From positions 2,478,279 to 2,542,278 of the forward strand of contig NC_014212.1 of NCBI RefSeq assembly GCF_000092125.1: a DNA stretch of 64,000 nt, in the 5' to 3' direction. This stretch comes from Allomeiothermus silvanus DSM 9946 (GTDB lineage Bacteria > Deinococcota > Deinococci > Deinococcales > Thermaceae). Below are positions 8,910-16,693 of this stretch, one piece after another. Position 1 is the first letter of the stretch. The number at the start of each line of letters is the position of its first letter. A model generated the notes under the pieces. The model was not told where the DNA came from and ran no database searches. It was given only the letters and a program-made list of their open reading frames with translations. The translations under genes were made by a program, and so were the position numbers.

Positions 8910-8986
8910 GACGTTTGCGCAGGAGGTGGGTTATTTGGGCGGCTCGAGGAAGGCAGATGCCCTGACCGGGCTATCCGCGACTTAAT

Positions 8987-10210
8987 CTAGCGAACCCCCC
9001 GGACCCTCGAGACGAATACCGTCCCCAGCACGAAAAAAATCACCGCGATGGCGAACAGGATCGGGTAGCCACCACCCGGGCTGGCCCGGTTTCCCGCGTC
9101 GAGGATCTGGCCAAAGAGCCCCTGAAAGAGTTGGGGAAACACCAAGGCCATGTGCCAGATTCCCATGTCGCGGGCGTGCTTGCTGGGGTCGGGGAGCACC
9201 GAGGTGGCGAGGGCCCAGTCCACGCTGATATAAGCCCCATAACCGAGGCCGAAAACCAGCCCGATCAACACGGCCAGCGCATAGCTTTGGGTCAGAGCAA
9301 ACCCCACCGCCGCCGAGGCCATGATGCCCCCGGCAAGGAAAACGATGCGTTTTTTCCCGATCCGGTCCGAGAGCACCCCCCCGACGATTGCAGTGACGGC
9401 CCCTGCAAGGGAAAGAAGCAACAGGATGATCCCCAAGGCCTGATCGGCCAGGGCCAGCCGGAGCGGGCCGAGCGGAAAGGTTTTGACCACGTCCCGCAGG
9501 TAGTAAAAAAGGAAGGGCTGGATGGCAAAACGCCCCGACTCTACCAGGGCTCGAGTGAGGAACACCCAGCGAAAGTCCCGGTACTCCGGAAGCAGAAAAA
9601 CCCGCAGGTTCAAGGGCTTTACCTCGCGTTTGATCTGCGGCTCTGGCACACTTTGCAGGGTAGTCAGGGTCATAAACAGCAGCACCAAAACGATGGCCAG
9701 GTACTGCCCCTCACGGCTTCCTTGCAAGAGAATCGGGGAGATACCTCCTGCGACCTGGCTGGAGAGCTGAAAAAAACCCAAGACCCCGCTGGCGGTACCT
9801 TTTTCACCCTGCGCAACGGTGTCGGGAATCAGCGCCGCATAGGGGGTGGAGGCTACGTTATTTCCCAGTTGCACCAACACATAACCTGCAGCGTAAACCC
9901 AGTACCCAGGGGCAAAAAACATGATCGCTAAACCTAGAATATTGATTGCTGTACCCCATACCATGAACGACTTCCGCTTCCCTATGCGGTCTGACCAAGC
10001 ACCCAAGAAGGGAGGGAGCACCAGGGGGATCAGGGCCAGCGTTCCCGCTAACCAGCCCAGATAGGTTCCCTGTCGTTCCTGCCCAACAAACCGCAAAATG
10101 TCGGCAGGCATGAGGAATAGCAAGATCAACGTCCAGTGGAAGTTGAACCCGAACCAGTAAGCCGAGAAGCCAAAGTAGCGCAAGATACCGGCAGGACGGG
10201 CACGTTGCAT
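8987..10210 (-). CDS. Major facilitator superfamily transporter
   Basis: About 407 residues with twelve predicted hydrophobic segments. The loop between segments 2 and 3 reads GAWSDRIGKRKSFMVWG, and the second half repeats it as GVLSDRIGKKRIVFL, the duplicated MFS signature. Motifs such as NVASTPYAALIPDTVAQGEKGTASG resemble the sugar:cation symporter/permease branch. The substrate is unknown. I prefer the ATG at 10210 over an in-frame TTG at 10234: TATACT lies 10 bp upstream of the ATG and there is no clear ribosome-binding site, so a leaderless message is likely. The gene stands alone on the minus strand, divergent from argS. Confidence 0.85.
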   Translation of the reverse strand: MQRARPAGILRYFGFSAYWFGFNFHWTLILLFLMPADILRFVGQERQGTYLGWLAGTLALIPLVLPPFLGAWSDRIGKRKSFMVWGTAINILGLAIMFFAPGYWVYAAGYVLVQLGNNVASTPYAALIPDTVAQGEKGTASGVLGFFQLSSQVAGGISPILLQGSREGQYLAIVLVLLFMTLTTLQSVPEPQIKREVKPLNLRVFLLPEYRDFRWVFLTRALVESGRFAIQPFLFYYLRDVVKTFPLGPLRLALADQALGIILLLLSLAGAVTAIVGGVLSDRIGKKRIVFLAGGIMASAAVGFALTQSYALAVLIGLVFGLGYGAYISVDWALATSVLPDPSKHARDMGIWHMALVFPQLFQGLFGQILDAGNRASPGGGYPILFAIAVIFFVLGTVFVSRVRGVR

Positions 10211-10355
10211 GGTTGGGGCGAGTATATCAGGCAAGGGATTGGTTTATTCCCTCACCCATCCCTTTTGTGTTTAGCACCTGCCACACGCCCACGGTTGAGC
10301 AAGAATCTCTCAAAATCTAGGGCCAAAGGCGGTTTTCTGATACGATATTCGCTCG

Positions 10356-12194
10356 ATGCAGGAGGTTTTAGCTCCCCTCAAATCCGCGCTCGCCCAGGCC
10401 CTACAAAGCCTGGGCGTCAGCGAGTTGCCCGAGATCGTCCTCCAGGAGACCCCGCCCGGCAAGGGGGGTGACTACGGCTCACCGGTGGCGTTTACGCTGG
10501 CTCGCACCTTACGCAAGGCTCCGCCCCAGATCGCCCTCGAGATCGCCCAGAAGCTCGAGCTTCCTCCCTTCGTGCGCCGGGCCTTTGCGGTAGGGGGATA
10601 CCTCAACTTCGAGCTGGACCCGGCCTTTTTGGTCCAGGCAGCGACCCATCCCCCCCGTCCCCTGCCCCCCCAGCCAGGCAAGGTACTCATCGAGCACACC
10701 GCCGTCAACCCCAACAAAGAACTCCACGTCGGCCACCTGCGGAATGTCTGCTTGGGGGACGCAGTAGCGCGCATCCTGCGCTACGCCGGGCGCCAGGTGG
10801 AAGTGCTCAACTACATCGACGATACCGGGCGGCAGGCCGCCGACTCGCTCTTCGCCTTGCAGCATTACGGCTTGGTCTACGACGGCTCTAAGAAGTACGA
10901 CCACTGGGTGGGTGAGGCCTATGTGCGGCTCCACCGCGACCTGGAGGACGAGGCCAAGAAAGCCCAGCTCGAGCCCCAGATCGCCCTGGTACTGCACCGG
11001 CTCGAGGCCGGGGAACTCCGGGCTGAGGTAGACAAGATCCTACGGGCTCAGCTCGAGACCATGCTGCGGCTGGGTGCCCGGTACGACCTCTTGGTATGGG
11101 AGTCAGACATCGTGCGCGAGGGGCTGTTGCACAAAGCGCTGGCCATCCTCGAGCGAAGCCCCCACGTGCTACGCCCGAGCGAGGGCAAATACGCCGGGGC
11201 CCTGGTCATTGACGCCAGCGCGATCATCCCCGGGTTGGAAGACCCCTATTTCGTGCTGGTGCGCTCCAATGGAGCCAGCACCTACTACGCCAAGGACATC
11301 GCCTTCCAGATGTGGAAGATGGGGCTTTTGCAGGGGCTCAAGTTCGACCCCTATCCGGGGGACTACCCGGCTTTCACCCCGGGCCGCCTGATGTACACCA
11401 GCACCCCTTCTGGCCATCTCCAGGAGCACACCGGGGCCAGCGAAACCATCAACGTCATCGATGCCCGGCAATCCCACCCCCAGATGATCGTGCGGGCGGG
11501 GCTCGAGGTGGCTGGGCGGCACGACCTGGCCGAAGGGGCTTACCACCTGGCGTACGAGACAGTGCTGCTCGAGGGCAAGCAGATGTCCGGGCGCAAGGGC
11601 ATCACGGTTTCGGTAGACGAAGTGCTGGACGAAGCGGTACAGCGAGCCCGGGCTATCATCGCGGAGAAGAATCCTTTGCACCCAGACCCCCAGACCGCCG
11701 CCGAGCAGATCGGGGTGGGTGCGGTACGCTTCGCTATGGTCAAAACCGAACCCAAAAAGCAGATCGACTTCCGCTACGACCAAGCCCTCTCCTTCGAGGG
11801 CGACACCGGCCCGTACCTGCAGTATGCCCACGCTCGGGCCGGTTCGATCCTACGCAAGGCCGAGGAACAAGGAGTGCTCGGCGAAGCCCCCGACTACACC
11901 CAGGCTACTCCTTACGAAGTTGGGCTAGCCAAGGCCTTATTGCGCTTTCCCGCCGTGGTGCAAGAAGCCGCTGCTAGCAAGGCCCCTCACGTCCTAGCCC
12001 AATACCTGCTCGATCTAGGAGCGGCCTGGAACGGCTACTACAATGCCAAAACCGCGGAGGGAAAGCCAGCCACAGCGGTGCTCAGCGCCCCGGTGGGCTT
12101 GCGCGGGGTACGGCTCGAGTTGGTCAAGAGCCTTAAGCAAACCCTTAACCAGGGGCTCACCTTGCTAGGTCTTAATGCACCCGAAGTAATGTGA
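10356..12194 (+). CDS. argS: Arginyl-tRNA synthetase
   Basis: A 612-residue cytoplasmic class Ia aminoacyl-tRNA synthetase that charges tRNA-Arg. The N-terminal Add1-like domain is followed by the HIGH-type motif in NPNKELHVGHLRN (near residue 120), the KMSK-equivalent loop GKQMSGRKGITVS, and a C-terminal DALR anticodon-binding domain (LQYAHARAGSILRK to the end). The length is normal for bacterial ArgRS. The ATG has no clear Shine-Dalgarno; TACGAT lies 9 bp upstream, suggesting leaderless transcription. The stop overlaps the next gene by 4 bp. Confidence 0.97.
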   Translation: MQEVLAPLKSALAQALQSLGVSELPEIVLQETPPGKGGDYGSPVAFTLARTLRKAPPQIALEIAQKLELPPFVRRAFAVGGYLNFELDPAFLVQAATHPPRPLPPQPGKVLIEHTAVNPNKELHVGHLRNVCLGDAVARILRYAGRQVEVLNYIDDTGRQAADSLFALQHYGLVYDGSKKYDHWVGEAYVRLHRDLEDEAKKAQLEPQIALVLHRLEAGELRAEVDKILRAQLETMLRLGARYDLLVWESDIVREGLLHKALAILERSPHVLRPSEGKYAGALVIDASAIIPGLEDPYFVLVRSNGASTYYAKDIAFQMWKMGLLQGLKFDPYPGDYPAFTPGRLMYTSTPSGHLQEHTGASETINVIDARQSHPQMIVRAGLEVAGRHDLAEGAYHLAYETVLLEGKQMSGRKGITVSVDEVLDEAVQRARAIIAEKNPLHPDPQTAAEQIGVGAVRFAMVKTEPKKQIDFRYDQALSFEGDTGPYLQYAHARAGSILRKAEEQGVLGEAPDYTQATPYEVGLAKALLRFPAVVQEAAASKAPHVLAQYLLDLGAAWNGYYNAKTAEGKPATAVLSAPVGLRGVRLELVKSLKQTLNQGLTLLGLNAPEVM

Positions 12195-13276
12195 TCAAGA
12201 TGCACCGGATTCCCCTGCTCCCCTTCGCGCTCGCTATTCTGGTAGCCGCGGCGGCTTTGTGGGCCTTAGCCCAGCAAACCCCCCGGCTCACCACCCCGGA
12301 TGAGATCGCGCGGGTCGAGGTCTTACGCCGCAGCCTGCCGGGAGTGGTGCTGGTTCAGGGAATTGCCCAAGACCCAACCACCGGCAACGAAGGCCCCATT
12401 ACGGGTTCCGGCTTCTTTTATAGCCCCTCCCGGATCGTAACCAACTACCACGTGGTAAGCGGGCTACGCGATTTGCGCGTGACCCTCAACGACGGACGTG
12501 AATTCCCCGCCGAGATTGTGGCCCTCGATCGCGGCATTGACGTTGCTATCCTGGGGGTGCGAGGGGTGGTAGCCCCGACTACTTTGGCGTGGGGAAGCTC
12601 GCAAAACCTTCCTCCAGGCATGAGCATCTTGGTGATCGGCAGTCCCTTCGGCCAGCGCAACCTAGCTTCCACCGGCATGCTGGCAGGAATTGCCCCCCTC
12701 TCTGCCGCATCGGACAACCCTGAGATCGGCCAAGAAATTGGGGATGTGCTGTATATCGACTCCCGTACCGAGCAAGGCAACTCCGGCGGCCCGGTGCTGG
12801 ACTTGCAGGGCCGGGTGATCGGCCTGATGGACGCGGTGCTGGCGGGAGCCAGCGGGATCGGTGGCTACGGGGTAGCTATACCCGCAGATCTGGTACGCCA
12901 GAGCATTCAAGACCTCGAGCGCTTCGGGGTGCCCCAGCGCGGCTGGCTAGGGGCTAGTCTGGTAGACCTAGGCGACCTAGACCCCTTGCTACTACGGGGG
13001 GTGGGGCTGGTCTCGTCACAAGGAACGATGATTGACAAGATCGAGCGGGGCAGCCCGGCGGACAACGCGGGCCTGCGGGCCGCGCAGCGCGACGCACGAG
13101 GCCGGCTGGTCAACCTCGGCGATGTCATCCTGGCGATCAACGGCAAGACCATCAAGAACAAGGCCGAGGTCACCCAGACCATCGCTCGCTTCCGCCCCGG
13201 CGACCGGGTAAAACTCATCATCTGGCGCGAGGGGCGCAAGATCGAAATAACGTTGACCATGATCGCAAGGCGCTAG
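12191..13276 (+). CDS. HtrA/DegP-like S1C serine protease with PDZ domain
   Basis: 361 residues from a GTG that overlaps the argS stop (GTGA); an ATG at 12200 is an alternative. A hydrophobic N-terminal segment (LLPFALAILVAAAALWALA) anchors or exports it. The trypsin-like domain has His in TNYHVVSG, Asp in DRGIDVAILG and Ser in GNSGGPV. A single PDZ domain follows at the C-terminus (IERGSPADNAGLRA ... GDVILAINGKTIKN). It should degrade or refold damaged envelope proteins. The overlap with argS implies cotranscription, although the functions are unrelated. Confidence 0.92.
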   Translation: MIKMHRIPLLPFALAILVAAAALWALAQQTPRLTTPDEIARVEVLRRSLPGVVLVQGIAQDPTTGNEGPITGSGFFYSPSRIVTNYHVVSGLRDLRVTLNDGREFPAEIVALDRGIDVAILGVRGVVAPTTLAWGSSQNLPPGMSILVIGSPFGQRNLASTGMLAGIAPLSAASDNPEIGQEIGDVLYIDSRTEQGNSGGPVLDLQGRVIGLMDAVLAGASGIGGYGVAIPADLVRQSIQDLERFGVPQRGWLGASLVDLGDLDPLLLRGVGLVSSQGTMIDKIERGSPADNAGLRAAQRDARGRLVNLGDVILAINGKTIKNKAEVTQTIARFRPGDRVKLIIWREGRKIEITLTMIARR

Positions 13277-13320
13277 TCAGCCCGTACCGACCCTCTGTTG
13301 AACCTTCATAGTCTTGAGCT

Positions 13321-13348
13321 TCCGGCCTCTAGCCGATAGCCTATAGCC
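13321..13348. repeat. Degenerate heptanucleotide array (4 units)
   Basis: Four 7-bp units of form NNNNGCC, such as TCTAGCC and TATAGCC, ending 3 bp before the start codon of the first deoxynucleoside kinase. It occupies the place where a Shine-Dalgarno would normally lie, and none is seen. Confidence 0.6.
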
Positions 13349-13351
13349 GAC

Positions 13352-13969
13352 ATGTATATCGCTATCGAAGGTGTGATCGGGGTGGGCAAGACCACCCTCA
13401 CCCGGCTCTTAGCCGAACGTCTGGGGGCAGAAAAGCTGCTCGAGGTAGTAGAGGACAACCCCTTTCTCCCGCTTTTCTACCAAGACCCAGCCCGCTACGG
13501 GTTCAAGGTGCAGGTCTTCTTTTTGCTCTCACGCTACAAACAGCTGCTGCCACTGGCCCAGCCAGCGCTTTTTAGCCGGGGGGTGGTGGCGGATTATCTC
13601 TTTGATAAAGACGCCATCTTTGCCTCGCTGAACCTCAGTGGAGCGGAGTGGGACCTCTACGCCGATCTCTACAGCCACCTCTCCCCCCGCATCCCCACCC
13701 CCGACCTCACGGTGTACCTACGGGCACCGCTACCGGTGCTGCTGGAGCGCATCCGCCGCCGGGGCCGCCCTTTTGAGCAGCAGATAGATCCTGGCTACCT
13801 CGAACGGCTGGGCGAGTCCTACGATCGGCATTTCGCCACCTATCCCCACCCCTTATGGATCGTCGAGGCCGATCAGCTCGATTTCGCCTACGACGAGGCT
13901 GACAAGGATTGGATCGTCCGCCAGGTACAGCAGCGCTTGGGGTTGGTCTCCCAGGGGGGCGGGAACTAA
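13352..13969 (+). CDS. Deoxynucleoside kinase (dAK/dGK family), first paralogue
   Basis: 205 residues that phosphorylate a purine or pyrimidine deoxynucleoside for salvage. The P-loop GVIGVGKTT is at residues 7-15; the dNK signature region reads VVADYLFDKDAIFASLNL, and the lid has the arginine-rich ERIRRRGRPFEQ. It is followed by a second kinase of the same family 36 bp later, as in Thermus and bacilli, where the pair splits dAK/dCK and dGK roles. Which paralogue has which specificity cannot be read from the sequence. Confidence 0.9.
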   Translation: MYIAIEGVIGVGKTTLTRLLAERLGAEKLLEVVEDNPFLPLFYQDPARYGFKVQVFFLLSRYKQLLPLAQPALFSRGVVADYLFDKDAIFASLNLSGAEWDLYADLYSHLSPRIPTPDLTVYLRAPLPVLLERIRRRGRPFEQQIDPGYLERLGESYDRHFATYPHPLWIVEADQLDFAYDEADKDWIVRQVQQRLGLVSQGGGN

Positions 13970-13982
13970 CGCCGGCGTGCTT

Positions 13983-14003
13983 GGCTGCGTTTGGCATTTA
14001 GCC
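13983..14003. repeat. Degenerate heptanucleotide array (3 units)
   Basis: Three units of form NNNNGCN (the last two TTTGGCA and TTTAGCC) ending 2 bp before the ATG of the second deoxynucleoside kinase, again in place of a ribosome-binding site. Confidence 0.5.
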
Positions 14004-14005
14004 TT

Positions 14006-14650
14006 ATGTATATCGCCATTGCCGGAAATATCGGCTCGGGCAAATCCAGCCTCACCGCATTGATGGCGGAAGAGTACGGCTTCCGCCCGGTCTATGAAGC
14101 CGTGGATGAAAACCCCTATCTGGCCGACTTTTACGCCGATATGGGACGCTGGGCCTTCCCCTCGCAGGTATTCTTTCTCGCCAAACGGCTCAAGCAGCAC
14201 CTCGAGGAGGTCAACCGCCATGTGCGGGTGGTGCAAGACCGCACGGTCTTTGAGGACGCCGCCATCTTTGCCTGCAACCTCTATCGCCAGGGACACCTTT
14301 CCGAGCGCGACTGGCAAACCTACCAGCAGCTCTATGAGGGGATCGCCCCAGCTTTGCGCAAACCCGACTTGCTCATCTATATCCGAGCCTCCCTCCCTAC
14401 CCTCAAAAAACGCATCGCCAAGCGGGGCCGGGAGTATGAGCGCGGCATTCCTGAGGAGTATTTGCGCACGCTGAACGAACTATACGAAAGCTGGGTGCAG
14501 GCATATGCGCTATCGCCGAAGCTGGTACTCGAGGGCGACCGGTTGGACTTCGTGGAAAGCGCTCGGGATCGCCTCAAGCTGATCCGCACCCTGGACAAGC
14601 GGGTCAGGAACGTGCGGGTGGTACAGGGCAGCCTGTGGTCGGGCGGCTGA
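14006..14650 (+). CDS. Deoxynucleoside kinase (dAK/dGK family), second paralogue
   Basis: 214 residues from the ATG at 14006, chosen because the protein then begins MYIAIAGNIGSGKSS like its paralogue's MYIAIEGVIGVGKTT; an in-frame TTG at 13991 falls in a repeat array. The P-loop is at residues 7-15. VVQDRTVFEDAAIFACNLY is the substrate-binding region, and KKRIAKRGREYERG is the lid. It acts in deoxynucleoside salvage, upstream of thymidylate kinase and related kinases. It is probably cotranscribed with the first kinase. Confidence 0.9.
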   Translation: MYIAIAGNIGSGKSSLTALMAEEYGFRPVYEAVDENPYLADFYADMGRWAFPSQVFFLAKRLKQHLEEVNRHVRVVQDRTVFEDAAIFACNLYRQGHLSERDWQTYQQLYEGIAPALRKPDLLIYIRASLPTLKKRIAKRGREYERGIPEEYLRTLNELYESWVQAYALSPKLVLEGDRLDFVESARDRLKLIRTLDKRVRNVRVVQGSLWSGG

Positions 14651-14686
14651 CGCCTGAATCGCCCCGAGATGCTAAACTGACGGATT

Positions 14687-15736
14687 GTGCAGCACCTTCG
14701 TACCCCTACCCCCCGCGCCCTCGGCTTCTACATGCCTGCCGAGTGGGAGCCCCACGCCGCGACGTGGACGAGCTGGCCCTTCGACGAAGAGCTTTGGGTG
14801 GGCCACCTCGAGCCCGTCCGCCGGGAGTTCGCCGAGTTGGTACGGACGATCGCCCGCTTCGAACCGGTGCACCTTCTGGTGCGCGACGAAGAGGCCGAGG
14901 AAGACGCCCGCAGGCGCATTGGCACGGACAATCTCACCTACCACCGCCTTCCCCTTGATGACGTGTGGTTGCGCGATAACGGCCCTATCTTTATCCGGCG
15001 CGGTCAAGATGTTTCATTGGTGAACTGGAAGTTCAATGCCTGGGGGAATAAGTACCAATGGCGGTTGGATAACGAGGCCCCCGAGTACGTAGCCCAATAC
15101 TTGGGCGCCGCCCACTGGGACGTACCGGTGGTGATGGAAGGGGGAAGCCTCGAGCCCAACGGCCAAGGTGTGGTACTCACCACCCGGCAATGCCTCCTCC
15201 ACCCCCAGCGCAACCCGGGCCTAAACGAGCCTCAGATTGAGGGATACCTAGGTGACTACCTGGGCTTCACAAAGGTACTGTGGCTGGAGGCGGGCCTCGA
15301 GGGTGACCACACCGATGGGCACATCGACACCATCGCCCGCTTTATAAACCCCAGCACCATCGTCACCTGCGTAGAGCCGGACGCCTCCGATCCCAACCAC
15401 GCCACCATGCAGGCCAACCTCGAGCGCCTGCACACCTTCACCGACCTCGAGGGAAAACCCTTCGAGATCGTGGAGTTGCCCTTGCCACAAAACCGGCTCG
15501 AGCTACTGGGCAACCGCCTCCCGCCCACCTACGCCAACTTTTACATCGGCAACGGCTTTGTGGTGGTGCCGCAGTACGGCGATCCCAACGACGCAGTGGC
15601 CTTATCCATACTGCGGCCTTTGTTCCCGGGCCGCGAGGTGATCGGGCTAAAGAGCCGCTCGCTCATCACCGGCGGGGGAAGCTTCCACTGCGTAACCCAG
15701 CAGCAGCCGGTGGGCAGGATTTGGAAAGGGGACTGA
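14687..15736 (+). CDS. aguA: Agmatine deiminase
   Basis: 349 residues converting agmatine to N-carbamoylputrescine and ammonia. The N-terminus LGFYMPAEWEPHAATW is the family signature. Guanidine-binding and catalytic residues are visible in DVWLRDNGP, EGDHTDGHID and the C-terminal GGGSFHC, whose Cys is the nucleophile. The GTG start lacks a strong ribosome-binding site; TAAACT lies 8 bp upstream, so it may be leaderless. The downstream gene encodes the next enzyme 10 bp later, forming a two-gene putrescine operon. Confidence 0.95.
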   Translation: MQHLRTPTPRALGFYMPAEWEPHAATWTSWPFDEELWVGHLEPVRREFAELVRTIARFEPVHLLVRDEEAEEDARRRIGTDNLTYHRLPLDDVWLRDNGPIFIRRGQDVSLVNWKFNAWGNKYQWRLDNEAPEYVAQYLGAAHWDVPVVMEGGSLEPNGQGVVLTTRQCLLHPQRNPGLNEPQIEGYLGDYLGFTKVLWLEAGLEGDHTDGHIDTIARFINPSTIVTCVEPDASDPNHATMQANLERLHTFTDLEGKPFEIVELPLPQNRLELLGNRLPPTYANFYIGNGFVVVPQYGDPNDAVALSILRPLFPGREVIGLKSRSLITGGGSFHCVTQQQPVGRIWKGD

Positions 15737-15746
15737 GGAGCCACCC

Positions 15747-16622
15747 ATGCCAAAACTCGCGGTTGTCCAAATGCGCATGAGCCAAAAGCTCGAGTCCAAC
15801 CTCGAGCGAGCGGAGCGCTTCGTTCGAGCGGCGGCCCAAAGCGGCGCCCACATCGTCTTGTTACCGGAGCTTTTCGCGAGCTTGTATTTCTGCCAGCTCG
15901 AGCGAGAGGAGTTCTTTAGCCTAGCCAGCCCCGTGGAGGGCCATCCGTTCCTGCCCCGCTTCCAAGCGCTCGCCCAGGAGCTGAATATCGTACTACCAAT
16001 CAGCTTCTTCGAGCGGAGCGGGCAAGCCTATTACAACAGCCTAGCGATGTTCGACGCGGGCGGCGCGTTCCTCGGCGTCTACCGCAAAAGCCACATCCCC
16101 GACGGCCCCGGCTACGAGGAGAAGTATTACTTCAATCCCGGCGAAACCGGCTTCAAGGTCTGGAATACTCAGTTCGGCACGGTCGGAGTGGGCATCTGCT
16201 GGGATCAGTGGTATCCCGAGGCAGCCCGCATCATGGCCTTGCTGGGCGCGGATCTCCTCCTCTACCCCACCGCCATCGGTTCGGAGCCGGAGGAAGCCGG
16301 GGGGATTGACACCCGCGAGATGTGGCAGCGGGCCATGATCGGCCACGCGGTCTGTAACTCGGTCTACCTGGGGGCCGCTAACCGCATCGGCACCGAAGAT
16401 ATAGAGGGTACCCAGCAGACCTTTTACGGGCACTCTTTCATCTGCGACTATACCGGCAGTAAGGTCGCCGAGTTCGCTAGCCTCGAGGAGGGTATCCTCT
16501 ACGCCGAGATGGACTTCGAGAAAGCCCGGCGTTTTCGCGCAGGCTTTGGCTTCTTCCGCGACCGCCGCCCGGATCTCTACGGCCCGATCCTCACCCTGGA
16601 CGGGAGGACCCGACGGCCATGA
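15747..16622 (+). CDS. aguB: N-carbamoylputrescine amidase
   Basis: 291-residue nitrilase-superfamily enzyme hydrolysing N-carbamoylputrescine to putrescine, CO2 and ammonia. The Glu-Lys-Cys triad is visible in LLPELF, YRKSHIPDGPGYEEKYYF and GVGICWDQWYPEAAR. GGIDTREMWQRAMIGHAV is typical of this subfamily. The ATG is preceded by GAGGAG with good spacing. It completes the agmatine route begun by aguA, giving the cell putrescine as a polyamine precursor. Confidence 0.95.
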   Translation: MPKLAVVQMRMSQKLESNLERAERFVRAAAQSGAHIVLLPELFASLYFCQLEREEFFSLASPVEGHPFLPRFQALAQELNIVLPISFFERSGQAYYNSLAMFDAGGAFLGVYRKSHIPDGPGYEEKYYFNPGETGFKVWNTQFGTVGVGICWDQWYPEAARIMALLGADLLLYPTAIGSEPEEAGGIDTREMWQRAMIGHAVCNSVYLGAANRIGTEDIEGTQQTFYGHSFICDYTGSKVAEFASLEEGILYAEMDFEKARRFRAGFGFFRDRRPDLYGPILTLDGRTRRP

Positions 16623-16653
16623 AACCGCCTAACCCAAGAAAAGCTTAAGCTGG

Positions 16654-16692
16654 CCCTCAGGCCTGACGCAGAAAGGTGGCTTAGCCTGAGGG
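16654..16692 (+). promoter_or_regulatory. Hairpin abutting the subtilase start codon
   Basis: CCCTCAGGC (16654-16662) pairs with GCCTGAGGG (16684-16692) in a perfect 9-bp stem that ends one base before the ATG at 16694. The loop holds AAAGGTGG, the only ribosome-binding-like sequence. It may act as the aguB terminator, a translation control, or both. Confidence 0.45.
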
Positions 16693-16693
16693 T

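Noticed and set aside
11169..11831. Long minus-strand frame opposite argS
   Set aside because: Shadow of a GC-rich coding gene; no start signal and no recognisable motif.
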